This document shows positions 21,531 through 28,680 of a stretch of DNA of 64,000 bases, piece by piece. Positions within the stretch are counted from its first letter, which is position 1. Every line of letters starts with the position of its first letter. The position numbers and the translations under genes were made by a program. A model generated the notes under the pieces. That model did not search any database. It saw only the letters and a list, made by a program, of their open reading frames with translations, and was not told the DNA's origin. The DNA is taken from the NCBI GenBank assembly GCA_934234035.1, contig CAKQHH010000005.1, positions 31,070 to 95,069 on the forward strand, read 5' to 3'. The DNA is from an uncultured Clostridia bacterium (GTDB lineage: Bacteria > Bacillota > Clostridia > Peptostreptococcales > Anaerovoracaceae).

Positions 21531-22124
21531 TTATTGAATTTTTCCAACCTGCGAAAATTCAAGTTCCACAGGAGTATCTCTACCGAACATCGAAACTCTG
21601 GCTTTAACAATCTGCTTTTCTGGGCTGATCTCTTCTACGATGCCCAGTTGTCCTTCAAAAGGGCCCCCGATAACGCGGATTGTATCGCCGACTTCAACGT
21701 CCAGGTCGATTCGCATTTTCTCGACACCCATTCGTACCACTTCTTCCTTGCTCAAAGGAATCGGATCCGAACCGTGTCCAACAAAGCCCGTAACACCCTC
21801 TGTGTTGCGAACCAGGTACCAAGTTTCATTATTTACAATCATCTTGATAACGACATATCCCGGATACAGCTTGCGGGTTTTGATTTTCCGCTGACCGTTC
21901 TTGAGTTCCATAATCTCTTCGGTTGGGATTACGACTTCTTCAATCAGGTCCTGCATGCCACGATATTCCACCATCTTCTCGATGTTGCTCTTTACCTTGT
22001 TCTCATAGCCAGAATACGTATGCACCACATACCACTTCGAGGTACCGTCACCACGAAGTCCTTCGCCTTCCAGCGGCGACACGGAAGTGCTGTTCGCATT
22101 CAAATTCTCTGTCATGTCCGCCAT
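21531..22124 (-). CDS. nusG: transcription termination/antitermination factor NusG
   Basis: NusG of 197 residues. It clamps elongating RNA polymerase through its NGN domain and contacts S10 or Rho through its KOW domain. KWYVVHTYSGYENKVKSNIE begins the NGN domain near residue 30; the KOW segment is EVGDTIRVIGGPFEGQLG near residue 145. A Ser/Asn-rich extension of about 28 residues precedes the NGN domain. The ATG at 22124 is preferred over a TTG two codons earlier because the AGGAG site is nine bases from the ATG but only three from the TTG. Confidence 0.96.
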   Translation of the reverse strand: MADMTENLNANSTSVSPLEGEGLRGDGTSKWYVVHTYSGYENKVKSNIEKMVEYRGMQDLIEEVVIPTEEIMELKNGQRKIKTRKLYPGYVVIKMIVNNETWYLVRNTEGVTGFVGHGSDPIPLSKEEVVRMGVEKMRIDLDVEVGDTIRVIGGPFEGQLGIVEEISPEKQIVKARVSMFGRDTPVELEFSQVGKIQ

Positions 22125-22143
22125 ATTCAATTGCTCCTATATA

Positions 22144-22380
22144 CTAGGAAAGTGTAATTCCAAGCACTTTACGCAGCAACGCAAGGAATCCGGTATCCAC
22201 CAGCCAGAAGCCCAGAGCAAAGAATGCGCACACTGCAAATACAACCAGTGTACTGCTGCCCAGCTCGTTCTTCGTCGGCCATACTACCTTGCCGAACTCT
22301 TCCTTTACGCCGGCAAGATATCCCAGGATTCCGCGCTTTTCGCCGCGGCTCTTCTTCCCAGTTTCTTTTTCATTAACCAT
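22144..22380 (-). CDS. secE: preprotein translocase subunit SecE
   Basis: SecE of 78 residues, the short single-span form typical of Gram-positive bacteria. An amphipathic helix (GYLAGVKEEFGKVVWPTKNEL) with the conserved VVWPTK motif is followed by one membrane span (TLVVFAVCAFFALGFWLVD). Stabilises SecY. Sits between rpmG and nusG, the usual order. Confidence 0.95.
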   Translation of the reverse strand: MVNEKETGKKSRGEKRGILGYLAGVKEEFGKVVWPTKNELGSSTLVVFAVCAFFALGFWLVDTGFLALLRKVLGITLS

Positions 22381-22410
22381 GATTGCACTCCGTTGTTTAC
22401 AATGCAGTAA

Positions 22411-22560
22411 TTACTTTGTCTCCTTGTGAAGAGTCTCTTTTCCGCAGAACTTGCAATACTTTCTCAGCTCAATTCTGTCCGGATTGTTCTTCTTGTTCTT
22501 CATGGTGTTGTAGTTTCTCTGCTTGCACTCGGTGCATGCCAGGATGATTTTGTTTCTCAC
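22411..22560 (-). CDS. rpmG: 50S ribosomal protein L33
   Basis: A 49-residue L33 with a GTG start preceded by AAGGAGGAAAC. It keeps both CxxC pairs (CTEC and CKFC), so it is the zinc-binding version; many bacteria also carry a zinc-free copy for zinc starvation. First gene of the rpmG-secE-nusG-rplK operon, 30 bases ahead of secE. Confidence 0.95.
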   Translation of the reverse strand: MRNKIILACTECKQRNYNTMKNKKNNPDRIELRKYCKFCGKETLHKETK

Positions 22561-22617
22561 AGTAGTTTCCTCCTTATACTGCCATTATCTTGCAAAAATC
22601 CTTATTCACTCCAAAAT

Positions 22618-22641
22618 CAGAGCAGGTATCTCACTGCTCTG
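22618..22641 (-). other. hairpin in the rpmG operon leader
   Basis: CAGAGCAG and CTGCTCTG pair over 8 bp around an 8-base loop, followed on the minus strand by ATTTTGG. It lies between the promoter at 22669-22697 and rpmG, about 20 bases into the transcript. It could act as an attenuator or as a stabilising 5' hairpin. Confidence 0.5.
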
Positions 22642-22668
22642 TTTGTTATTTCATAAAGTCGCTCAATA

Positions 22669-22697
22669 ATATTACTCTGATACCTCGTCAATGTCAA
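22669..22697 (-). promoter_or_regulatory. promoter of the rpmG-secE-nusG-L11 operon
   Basis: Minus-strand -35 TTGACA (22692-22697, perfect) and -10 TAATAT (22669-22674) are 17 bases apart. Transcription would start near 22662, giving a leader of about 100 bases before rpmG. Confidence 0.8.
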
Positions 22698-22784
22698 GAG
22701 ATTTTGTAAATATTTTTGCTGCTTTACGCGTTTTATTCACTTTTTCTGAGATTATCCGGCAAGAGCCGGCTTTGAAGCGTTTCT

Positions 22785-22967
22785 CTATCTGCCGACGTGC
22801 ACTTTCACGTGGCTCATCGCCATCGCTGCCAGCACGAAGCACACTACGGAAACCACCGCCTGAGTGATAATCGCCTCACGGCATACCAATACGACAAAGA
22901 TTACGCTGAGAATCATCATTGCTATTGTTGCCAACATCCCATTGGAAATCATCTGTTTCTTATTCAT
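22785..22967 (-). CDS. small membrane protein of unknown function (60 residues)
   Basis: Not recognised. The 60-residue product has a short charged start (MNKKQMISNG) and two hydrophobic spans (MLATIAMMILSVIFVVLVC and the AVVSVVCFVLAAMAMSHV region), so both ends probably lie on the same side of the membrane. The ATG at 22967 is chosen because GAGGT lies 5 bases ahead; the frame extends 11 codons further upstream without a ribosome site. It has its own promoter candidate and occupies the place where sigH is often found in Clostridia. Confidence 0.6.
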   Translation of the reverse strand: MNKKQMISNGMLATIAMMILSVIFVVLVCREAIITQAVVSVVCFVLAAMAMSHVKVHVGR

Positions 22968-23014
22968 CACAAACCTCACTTTCGTTGTCCGAGACAACAT
23001 CTTTCTTTAAGTGA

Positions 23015-23043
23015 ATATTATATGAAGATTGTCAGAATGTTAA
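23015..23043 (-). promoter_or_regulatory. promoter candidate for the 60-residue membrane protein gene
   Basis: Minus-strand -35 TTAACA (23038-23043) and -10 TAATAT (23015-23020), 17 bases apart. Supports the small gene being expressed on its own rather than from rlmB. Confidence 0.5.
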
Positions 23044-23048
23044 CCTTT

Positions 23049-23144
23049 GTTTCGAAATCGAAACATGAATTTCCTTGTTGAAAAATATGGAACAATTTAC
23101 TTTTTGTAATCCATTCAAAGCCTTACGTTTCAAGGGTTTGAAAC
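23049..23144. repeat. two related inverted repeats upstream of the small membrane protein gene
   Basis: GTTTCGAAATCGAAAC (23049-23064) and GTTTCAAGGGTTTGAAAC (23127-23144) are both inverted repeats with GTTTC/GAAAC ends, their starts 78 bases apart. The first stands just upstream of the -35 box. The arrangement looks like a pair of operators, but no regulator gene is adjacent. Confidence 0.4.
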
Positions 23145-23193
23145 TGTTTTTGCCCCTAAAATTTTCTCGTTTTTCCTGTTGAAAAAAACCAGT

Positions 23194-24216
23194 TTACCGG
23201 CACTCCCGGCGTCTGCGGATTTCCGCCAGCACGATGGCTGCCGCATTGGACGCATTCAACGAATTGATTTTACCCTTCATCGGAATGGAAACGACAAAAT
23301 CGCATTTCTCCCGAACCAGTTTTCCGATTCCCCGGCCTTCGTTGCCGATGACAATCGCCACTGCACCGTTCAGCCCTGCCGCAGAGTAATACGCTTCGCC
23401 GTCCATATCGCAGGCCGCAATCCAGATGCCCTTACTCTGAAGTTCCTCGATGGTTCTTCCGATATTGGTCACCCGCACCACCGGAATCTGTTCGATGGCG
23501 CCTGCCGCACTCTTCGCAACGGTGCTGGTGAGGCCGCAGGCTCTCCGGTTCGGAATGATGATGCCGTGGGCGCCCATGCACTCCGCGCTTCGGATGATGG
23601 CCCCCACATTGTGTGGGTCGGTGATTTCGTCCAGGATGACGATGAACGGTTCCTCATCCATCGCCGCCGCCCGGGCGAAAATATCCTGCATCTTGGAATA
23701 ATGATATGCCGGAATTTCCGCAATCACACCCTGGTGCTTCTGTCCCGGCGCCATGTGGTCCAGCTTAAACCGATCCACCATGCTGATGGACACGCCCTGT
23801 TCCTTTGCCAAAGCCCGAATGATGGAAATGGATCCGCCGGCACCTTCCGCCATATAGATGCGTTCCACATCGTGGCCCGCCCGCAGAGCTTCAATTACCG
23901 GGTTTCTTCCCACCAGCAGGTTCTCCGCAGATTCTTCCTGCTCAAAAGTTCTCACGCCTTTGCGCTCCGAATTTCCGCCCCGGAATCCCTCCGTCCGCGG
24001 TGCACGGCGGCTGCTCGGCCGGCTTCCCGCACCGCCGTAATCGTATATCGGGCGGGAATTGTTCTCCCGGCTGCCGTCCCGGCCGCCTCTTCGGCTTCCG
24101 TCACTCCGCTCGTTGGAACGGTTTCCGCCGTAGCTGCTCTTGCCTCTGGCTTCTCTTCTCTCATACACCCCGTGGGCATCCCGGCGATTCTTTCCGTTTT
24201 TCTTCTTTCCGGCCAT
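23194..24216 (-). CDS. rlmB: 23S rRNA (guanosine-2'-O)-methyltransferase RlmB-like, TrmH family
   Basis: SPOUT methyltransferase of 340 residues. The catalytic half starts at LLVGRNPVIEALRAGHDV near residue 98 and has the family motifs ILDEITDPHNVGAIIRSAE, GIIIPNRRACG and IVIGNEGRGIGKLVREKCD, ending with NSLNASNAAAIVLAEI. The first 95 residues or so are an Arg/Gly/Ser-rich, probably unfolded extension not found in the shorter relatives. The gene follows folA by two bases. A weak CCGGT/ACTGG hairpin with seven Ts overlaps the stop codon. Confidence 0.9.
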   Translation of the reverse strand: MAGKKKNGKNRRDAHGVYERREARGKSSYGGNRSNERSDGSRRGGRDGSRENNSRPIYDYGGAGSRPSSRRAPRTEGFRGGNSERKGVRTFEQEESAENLLVGRNPVIEALRAGHDVERIYMAEGAGGSISIIRALAKEQGVSISMVDRFKLDHMAPGQKHQGVIAEIPAYHYSKMQDIFARAAAMDEEPFIVILDEITDPHNVGAIIRSAECMGAHGIIIPNRRACGLTSTVAKSAAGAIEQIPVVRVTNIGRTIEELQSKGIWIAACDMDGEAYYSAAGLNGAVAIVIGNEGRGIGKLVREKCDFVVSIPMKGKINSLNASNAAAIVLAEIRRRRECR

Positions 24217-24218
24217 CC

Positions 24219-24707
24219 TTAACTCCTTTCATATAGAACGAATTGATATTCAATCCCGTTTTCATTCTGCAGTTCGCTCTCCCAAGTCACCCGAAACCGA
24301 GCATCCTCGTCCAGGTTCACCATGAACCGATCCGCATTCAAGTTCGCATGCATCTTCGTCACATACAGCTTGTCGCACTGTTCGTAGAACCGACGGTAAA
24401 TGCTCTCTCCGCCGATGATAAAAACATCCTCCGTCTTGTATTCCTTCAGCGCCTCGGTCAGTTCCTCTTCCGAATGAACCACCCGACACCGTTCCGCCTC
24501 GAAATCCGGATTTCCGGTGAGCACGAAATTCACCCGTTTCGGAAGCCCTTTCTTTCCCGGCAGGCTTTCCAGCGTCTTCCGGCCCATCACCACCACCTTA
24601 TCCATGGTGGTCTCCTTAAAGTACTTCAGGTCTCCCGGGATGTGGGCCAGCAGCTCTCCGCCGCAGCCGATGCCCCATTCCGAGTCCACTGCCACAATCA
24701 GATTCAT
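24219..24707 (-). CDS. folA: dihydrofolate reductase
   Basis: DHFR of 162 residues, reducing dihydrofolate with NADPH. The active-site acid is in HIPGDLKYFKETT, followed by VVVMGRKTLESLP and VFIIGGESIYRRF. Preceded by AGGAGGAAAT. It lies downstream of thyA, whose product makes dihydrofolate, but a terminator stands between the two. Two bases separate it from rlmB. Confidence 0.95.
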   Translation of the reverse strand: MNLIVAVDSEWGIGCGGELLAHIPGDLKYFKETTMDKVVVMGRKTLESLPGKKGLPKRVNFVLTGNPDFEAERCRVVHSEEELTEALKEYKTEDVFIIGGESIYRRFYEQCDKLYVTKMHANLNADRFMVNLDEDARFRVTWESELQNENGIEYQFVLYERS

Positions 24708-24746
24708 ATTTCCTCCTTCCGAATCTCTTCGGTTTTCATCTATTTA

Positions 24747-24780
24747 TAAAAGAAACCCGGCAAGGCTTTCCTCACCGGGT
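24747..24780 (-). terminator. terminator between thyA and folA
   Basis: ACCCGGTGAGG and CCTTGCCGGGT pair over 11 bp (two G-T pairs) around AAAG on the minus strand, followed by TTCTTTTA. It lies about 45 bases beyond the thyA stop; folA-rlmB then depends on read-through or an unseen promoter. Confidence 0.75.
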
Positions 24781-24826
24781 CAGCATACGGCAGTCTGCCG
24801 CACCGTTTAATCTACACTGTTTTCCG

Positions 24827-25657
24827 TTAAATTGCAACCGGAATATTCTTCACCTGAGGATTGTGCTCGTAGTTTTCCACCGTCAAATCATCCACCGTAT
24901 AATCGTAGAAGTTCTTCACCTCCGGATTCAGGGTCACCTTCGGTGCCGGATACTGAGGCCGGGCGATCAGTTCTTTTACGATGTCCACATGGCGGTCGTA
25001 GATGTGGGCGTCGGAAATGACGTGCACCAGCTCGCCGGCTTTGAGGCCGCTGACGTTGGCCATCATCATCAGGAGCAGGGAGTACTGCACCACGTTCCAG
25101 TTATTGGCCGTCAGGATGTCCTGCGACCGCTGGTTCAGAATGGCGTTCAGCGTATCCCCTTTGACATTGAAGGTGACGCTGTACGCGCAAGGCTCCAGGT
25201 TCATCTCCGAAAGATCGTCAAAGTTGTACATGTTGGTCAGAATCCGCCGGGAGTACCGGTCGTTCTTCAGCTGCCACAGCACGTTGTCCACCTGGTCCAT
25301 TTCGCCCTGCTTGAAGGTGTACTTCTTTCCCAGCTGGTAGCCGTAGGCTTTGCCGATGGATCCGTTCTCGTCCGCCCATTCATCCCAGATATGGCTGTTC
25401 AGGTCGTGAACGTTGTTGGATTTCTTCTGCCAGATCCACAGGAGCTCATCGAAGGCCAATTTGATGGCGGTCGGGCGCAGGGTCAGTGTGGGAAATTCTT
25501 CCTGCAGGTTGTACCGATTCACCACACCGAAATTCTTGATGGTGTGGGCCGGCGTTCCGTCCGGCCAGTGCGGGCGCACCTTCTGTCCCTCCGTACTGAA
25601 ACCGTTCTCGATAATGTCCTGACACATGGTCACGAACAGCTGATCCGCTTTGCTCAT
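24827..25657 (-). CDS. thyA: thymidylate synthase (ThyA type, divergent active-site context)
   Basis: 276-residue thymidylate synthase, converting dUMP to dTMP with methylene-tetrahydrofolate. The catalytic cysteine is in LEPCAYSVTF, where most ThyA have PCH; RSQDILTANNWN (phosphate and dUMP contacts), GELVHVISDAHIYDRH and the end segment remain. This divergent context also occurs in some clostridial and phage enzymes (from memory), so activity is likely. The start follows AGGAGTAACAT. Four bases separate it from mrnC. Confidence 0.88.
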   Translation of the reverse strand: MSKADQLFVTMCQDIIENGFSTEGQKVRPHWPDGTPAHTIKNFGVVNRYNLQEEFPTLTLRPTAIKLAFDELLWIWQKKSNNVHDLNSHIWDEWADENGSIGKAYGYQLGKKYTFKQGEMDQVDNVLWQLKNDRYSRRILTNMYNFDDLSEMNLEPCAYSVTFNVKGDTLNAILNQRSQDILTANNWNVVQYSLLLMMMANVSGLKAGELVHVISDAHIYDRHVDIVKELIARPQYPAPKVTLNPEVKNFYDYTVDDLTVENYEHNPQVKNIPVAI

Positions 25658-25660
25658 ATG

Positions 25661-26050
25661 TTACTCCTCTTCAATAATCCGGATGGCTTCCTCGATGACT
25701 TCGTCCAGCCGGTCTGCTTCCTCTGCCAGAAAAAGATATCCAATTAAGGCTTCAAATCCCGTGGCCACCTTGTAGGTGCGAGGGTCCGTATTCTTGGACC
25801 GGGACAGCGTCCGATGATTTCGAGCTCTTTTGTAGAGACGGATTTCATCCTCTGTCAGAAATCCGTTCACCAGCTTCCGCATGGCTTTCGCCTGACCTTC
25901 CGCCGAAACGTAGCGAACCGCCATCTTGTGGAGTTTTCCCACATCGTGGGGGTCGTGCTCAATCAGCATCTCCCGGACGCGAACCTCGTACACCGCATCG
26001 CCCATGTACGCCAGGGTTGTCGTGTTAATGTTCTGTATTTCCTGATCCAT
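25661..26050 (-). CDS. mrnC: Mini-ribonuclease III
   Basis: 129-residue RNase III catalytic domain without a dsRNA-binding domain; in Bacillus it trims 23S rRNA precursor ends. LAYMGDAVYEVRVREMLI carries the acidic catalytic residues, and FEALIGYLFLAEEADRLDEVI the second set. Overlap-free and two bases downstream of cysS, an arrangement conserved from Bacillus to Clostridia. Confidence 0.93.
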   Translation of the reverse strand: MDQEIQNINTTTLAYMGDAVYEVRVREMLIEHDPHDVGKLHKMAVRYVSAEGQAKAMRKLVNGFLTEDEIRLYKRARNHRTLSRSKNTDPRTYKVATGFEALIGYLFLAEEADRLDEVIEEAIRIIEEE

Positions 26051-26052
26051 TC

Positions 26053-27456
26053 CTAGTTGTTTCTGATGATCTGCACCCCTTGAGGTGTATCCTTCAGCGT
26101 ATATCCTTTCTCTGCCAAAGCATCCCGGATTTCATCCGCTCTGGCCCAATTCTTCTCTTTCCGCGCCTGCTGACGTTCGTCCACCAGCGCCTGAATATCC
26201 TCGCCGATGGCATCCTCCTCCGCATCCTGCAGAATTCCCAGCACATCGGTCAGCTCGTGAATCTGCTTCAGCGCCTTTTCTGCAAATTCCTTCGAACCGC
26301 TTTCATGTACCGCCTGGTTCACGGCAGTTACCATTTCAAAGATGACGGAAATCGCCAGCGCCGTATTCAGGTCGTCCTCCAGTGCGGCGATAAATTCTTC
26401 TTTATAATGTCCATTCAGCTTCTCCAGGGTTTCCCTTTCGGAAGCGGACATCTCATCCGTACCGTTCTTCGTCAGGAACTCCAGCGTCTCTACGGCGGTC
26501 ACGATACGATCGTAGCCTTGTTTTACGCTGTTCATCTCCGTATCGCTGAAGTTAATCGGGCTCCGATAGTGTCCCGACAGCAGGAAGAACCGAATGAAAT
26601 CTCCGGTAAAATCCTTTCTGATGTCCCGAACCGTAAAGAAGTTGTTCAGGGATTTGGACATCTTCACGCCGTCCACGGTGATGTAACCGTTATGCATCCA
26701 GTACTTTGCGAACGGCACGCCGTTGCAGGCCTCGGACTGCGCAATTTCATTCTCATGGTGCGGGAACTGCAGGTCCTGTCCGCCTCCGTGGATATCGATG
26801 GTCTCGCCCAGATGCTTCTTCGCCATGGTGGAGCACTCGATGTGCCAGCCTGGACGGCCTTTTCCCCACGGGGAATCCCAGGCAATTTCGTCCGGTTCTT
26901 TCTGCGCCTTCCACAGTGCGAAATCCAGCGGATCCTTCTTCACTTCGCCGATTGCAATCCGGGCACCGGACTCCAGGTCGTCGATATTCTGTCCGGACAG
27001 CTTTCCGTAATCCTTGAACTTCCGGGTACTGTAGTACACATCCCCGTCTGCCTCATAGGCGTAGCCCTTATCAATCAGCGTCTGAATGAAATCAATGATT
27101 TCCGGAATATGCTCGGACACCTTCGGATGCACGTCCGCCGGAATCACGTTCAGCGCCTTGGCATCTTCGAAGTATTCTTTTATGTACTTCTCGGATACCT
27201 CCGGTGCGGTGATGCCCTCTTCCTTGGCCCGGCGGATGATTTTGTCGTCCACATCGGTGAAATTCTGCACGAACTTCACATCGTATCCTCTGTATTTAAA
27301 ATACCGGCGCAGCGTATCGAACACCACGAAAGGTCTGGCATTTCCAATGTGGAAGAAATTGTATACGGTCGGTCCGCAGACGTAAATCCGAACCTTCCCC
27401 TCTTCCAGCGGTACGAATTCTTCCTTGCGGCCGGTCATGGTATTGTATATCTTCAT
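26053..27456 (-). CDS. cysS: cysteinyl-tRNA synthetase
   Basis: CysRS of 467 residues, class I. VCGPTVYNFFHIGNARPFV includes the zinc cysteine and the HIGH-like motif; GVKMSKSLNNFF is the KMSKS loop; WHIECSTM and HHENEIAQSEA supply the other zinc ligands. Start set at MKIYNTMTGRKEEF, the family N-terminus, with AAAGGGGAACCG ahead; the frame extends seven codons upstream without support. Operon with mrnC and thyA. Confidence 0.97.
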   Translation of the reverse strand: MKIYNTMTGRKEEFVPLEEGKVRIYVCGPTVYNFFHIGNARPFVVFDTLRRYFKYRGYDVKFVQNFTDVDDKIIRRAKEEGITAPEVSEKYIKEYFEDAKALNVIPADVHPKVSEHIPEIIDFIQTLIDKGYAYEADGDVYYSTRKFKDYGKLSGQNIDDLESGARIAIGEVKKDPLDFALWKAQKEPDEIAWDSPWGKGRPGWHIECSTMAKKHLGETIDIHGGGQDLQFPHHENEIAQSEACNGVPFAKYWMHNGYITVDGVKMSKSLNNFFTVRDIRKDFTGDFIRFFLLSGHYRSPINFSDTEMNSVKQGYDRIVTAVETLEFLTKNGTDEMSASERETLEKLNGHYKEEFIAALEDDLNTALAISVIFEMVTAVNQAVHESGSKEFAEKALKQIHELTDVLGILQDAEEDAIGEDIQALVDERQQARKEKNWARADEIRDALAEKGYTLKDTPQGVQIIRNN

Positions 27457-27557
27457 CGGTTCCCCTTTCCCCGCCAAATTCCTCCGGCGGTTCCCATTCG
27501 GTTAAAAACAATTTCGGGCGGTCTCCATCGCCCGATTCAAAAGTCCAGTCCAATAGA

Positions 27558-28136
27558 TTATACACCAACTACTGCGCCAATGCATCCCATAATCAGCAAT
27601 ACGTACATTGGGTTTACGTGGAACTTCTTGATCAGCAGGACGGTGGCGGCGCACATCAGGATGGCAATTCCGTCAATATGCCCCGGCAGAATTCCGGAAA
27701 GGGCGGCGATGCTCCCACCCAAAGGATGTTCCGCTTCAATGGCCGGACGGCAGATGGTAAGGGCCGCGGTAAAGATCATGCCCACTGTTGCGGGCCGAAT
27801 GCCCTCCAGCGCTCCTTGAACGATTCGGCTCTGCTTGTAACGATCGATCATGCCGGCGACGATGGCCACCAGGATAAAAGCAGGTGTGGCAACTCCCAGC
27901 GTGGCTACGAGGGACCCCAGCATTCCCGCCGTCTGGTATCCCACGTAGGTGGCCGTATTCACCGCCACCGGTCCCGGCGTGACCTGCGCAATCGCCACGA
28001 TGTCCGCATATTGGGACGGGGTCATGGACACAAACCCTCGGATGGTATCGTAAATCATACCCACGATGGCCATGCCGCCGCCGAATCCCACAGCGCCGAT
28101 TTTGAAGAACGCCCAGAAAAGTTTCATGAAAATCAT
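27558..28136 (-). CDS. chromate transporter family protein, second half-size subunit
   Basis: 192-residue membrane protein of the ChrA family (CHR domain), short single-domain form. The N-terminal FFKIGAVGFGGGMAIVGMIYD carries the glycine-rich FGGG motif, and VTPGPVAVNTATYVGYQ is the conserved PGP-type segment. Its ATG overlaps the stop of the partner gene (ATGA), so the two are translationally coupled. Such pairs form heterodimeric chromate or anion exporters; the natural substrate in an anaerobe is unclear. Confidence 0.88.
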   Translation of the reverse strand: MIFMKLFWAFFKIGAVGFGGGMAIVGMIYDTIRGFVSMTPSQYADIVAIAQVTPGPVAVNTATYVGYQTAGMLGSLVATLGVATPAFILVAIVAGMIDRYKQSRIVQGALEGIRPATVGMIFTAALTICRPAIEAEHPLGGSIAALSGILPGHIDGIAILMCAATVLLIKKFHVNPMYVLLIMGCIGAVVGV

Positions 28137-28678
28137 TTCAGGCCTCCTTCCCGGCGGGTGTTCCAAAGAGCCCGCAGAATTCCGGTCACCAGAAACAGGA
28201 GCACAATCAGCACCACGCTCATATTCGTAAATTCAATCAGCAGAATGCCCACCAGTGAGGCAATTCCGGAGAACCAATCCTTGATGACGCCCTTGGCAAT
28301 GGAATATACCGCAATCAGTACCAGTCCCATGGCGGCTGCCCGAAGGCCGCCCAGCGCACCCATCACGTACGGATTGTCTCCGAAGGCGGACAGGCCTTTG
28401 GCCACCAGAATAATCACGACGAAGGAAGGAAGCACAACCCCCACAGTCGAAACAAGGGATCCAAGCAAACCCTTTCGCTTGAATCCCACGTACGTTGCCA
28501 TGTTAATTGCAATAACACCGGGGAGGCTCTGGCAAACGGATATAACATCCAGCGCTTCCTCTGCCGTGAACCACTTTTTTTCGTTGACGGCGATGTTCTG
28601 GAGAATCGGTATCATCGCCACACCGCCGCCAATCGTGAATAATCCCAGTTTAAAGAATGTTATAAAAAGCTCTAACAC
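28133..28678 (-). CDS. chromate transporter family protein, first half-size subunit
   Basis: 181-residue partner of the next gene, with the same CHR fold: FFKLGLFTIGGGVAMIPIL near the start and VCQSLPGVIAINMATYVGFK in the middle. Several hydrophobic spans follow. Its start lies two bases after the proS stop codon, so it is embedded in a housekeeping operon. The two halves differ clearly and are not a recent duplication. Confidence 0.88.
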   Translation of the reverse strand: MLELFITFFKLGLFTIGGGVAMIPILQNIAVNEKKWFTAEEALDVISVCQSLPGVIAINMATYVGFKRKGLLGSLVSTVGVVLPSFVVIILVAKGLSAFGDNPYVMGALGGLRAAAMGLVLIAVYSIAKGVIKDWFSGIASLVGILLIEFTNMSVVLIVLLFLVTGILRALWNTRREGGLK

Positions 28679-28680
28679 AA

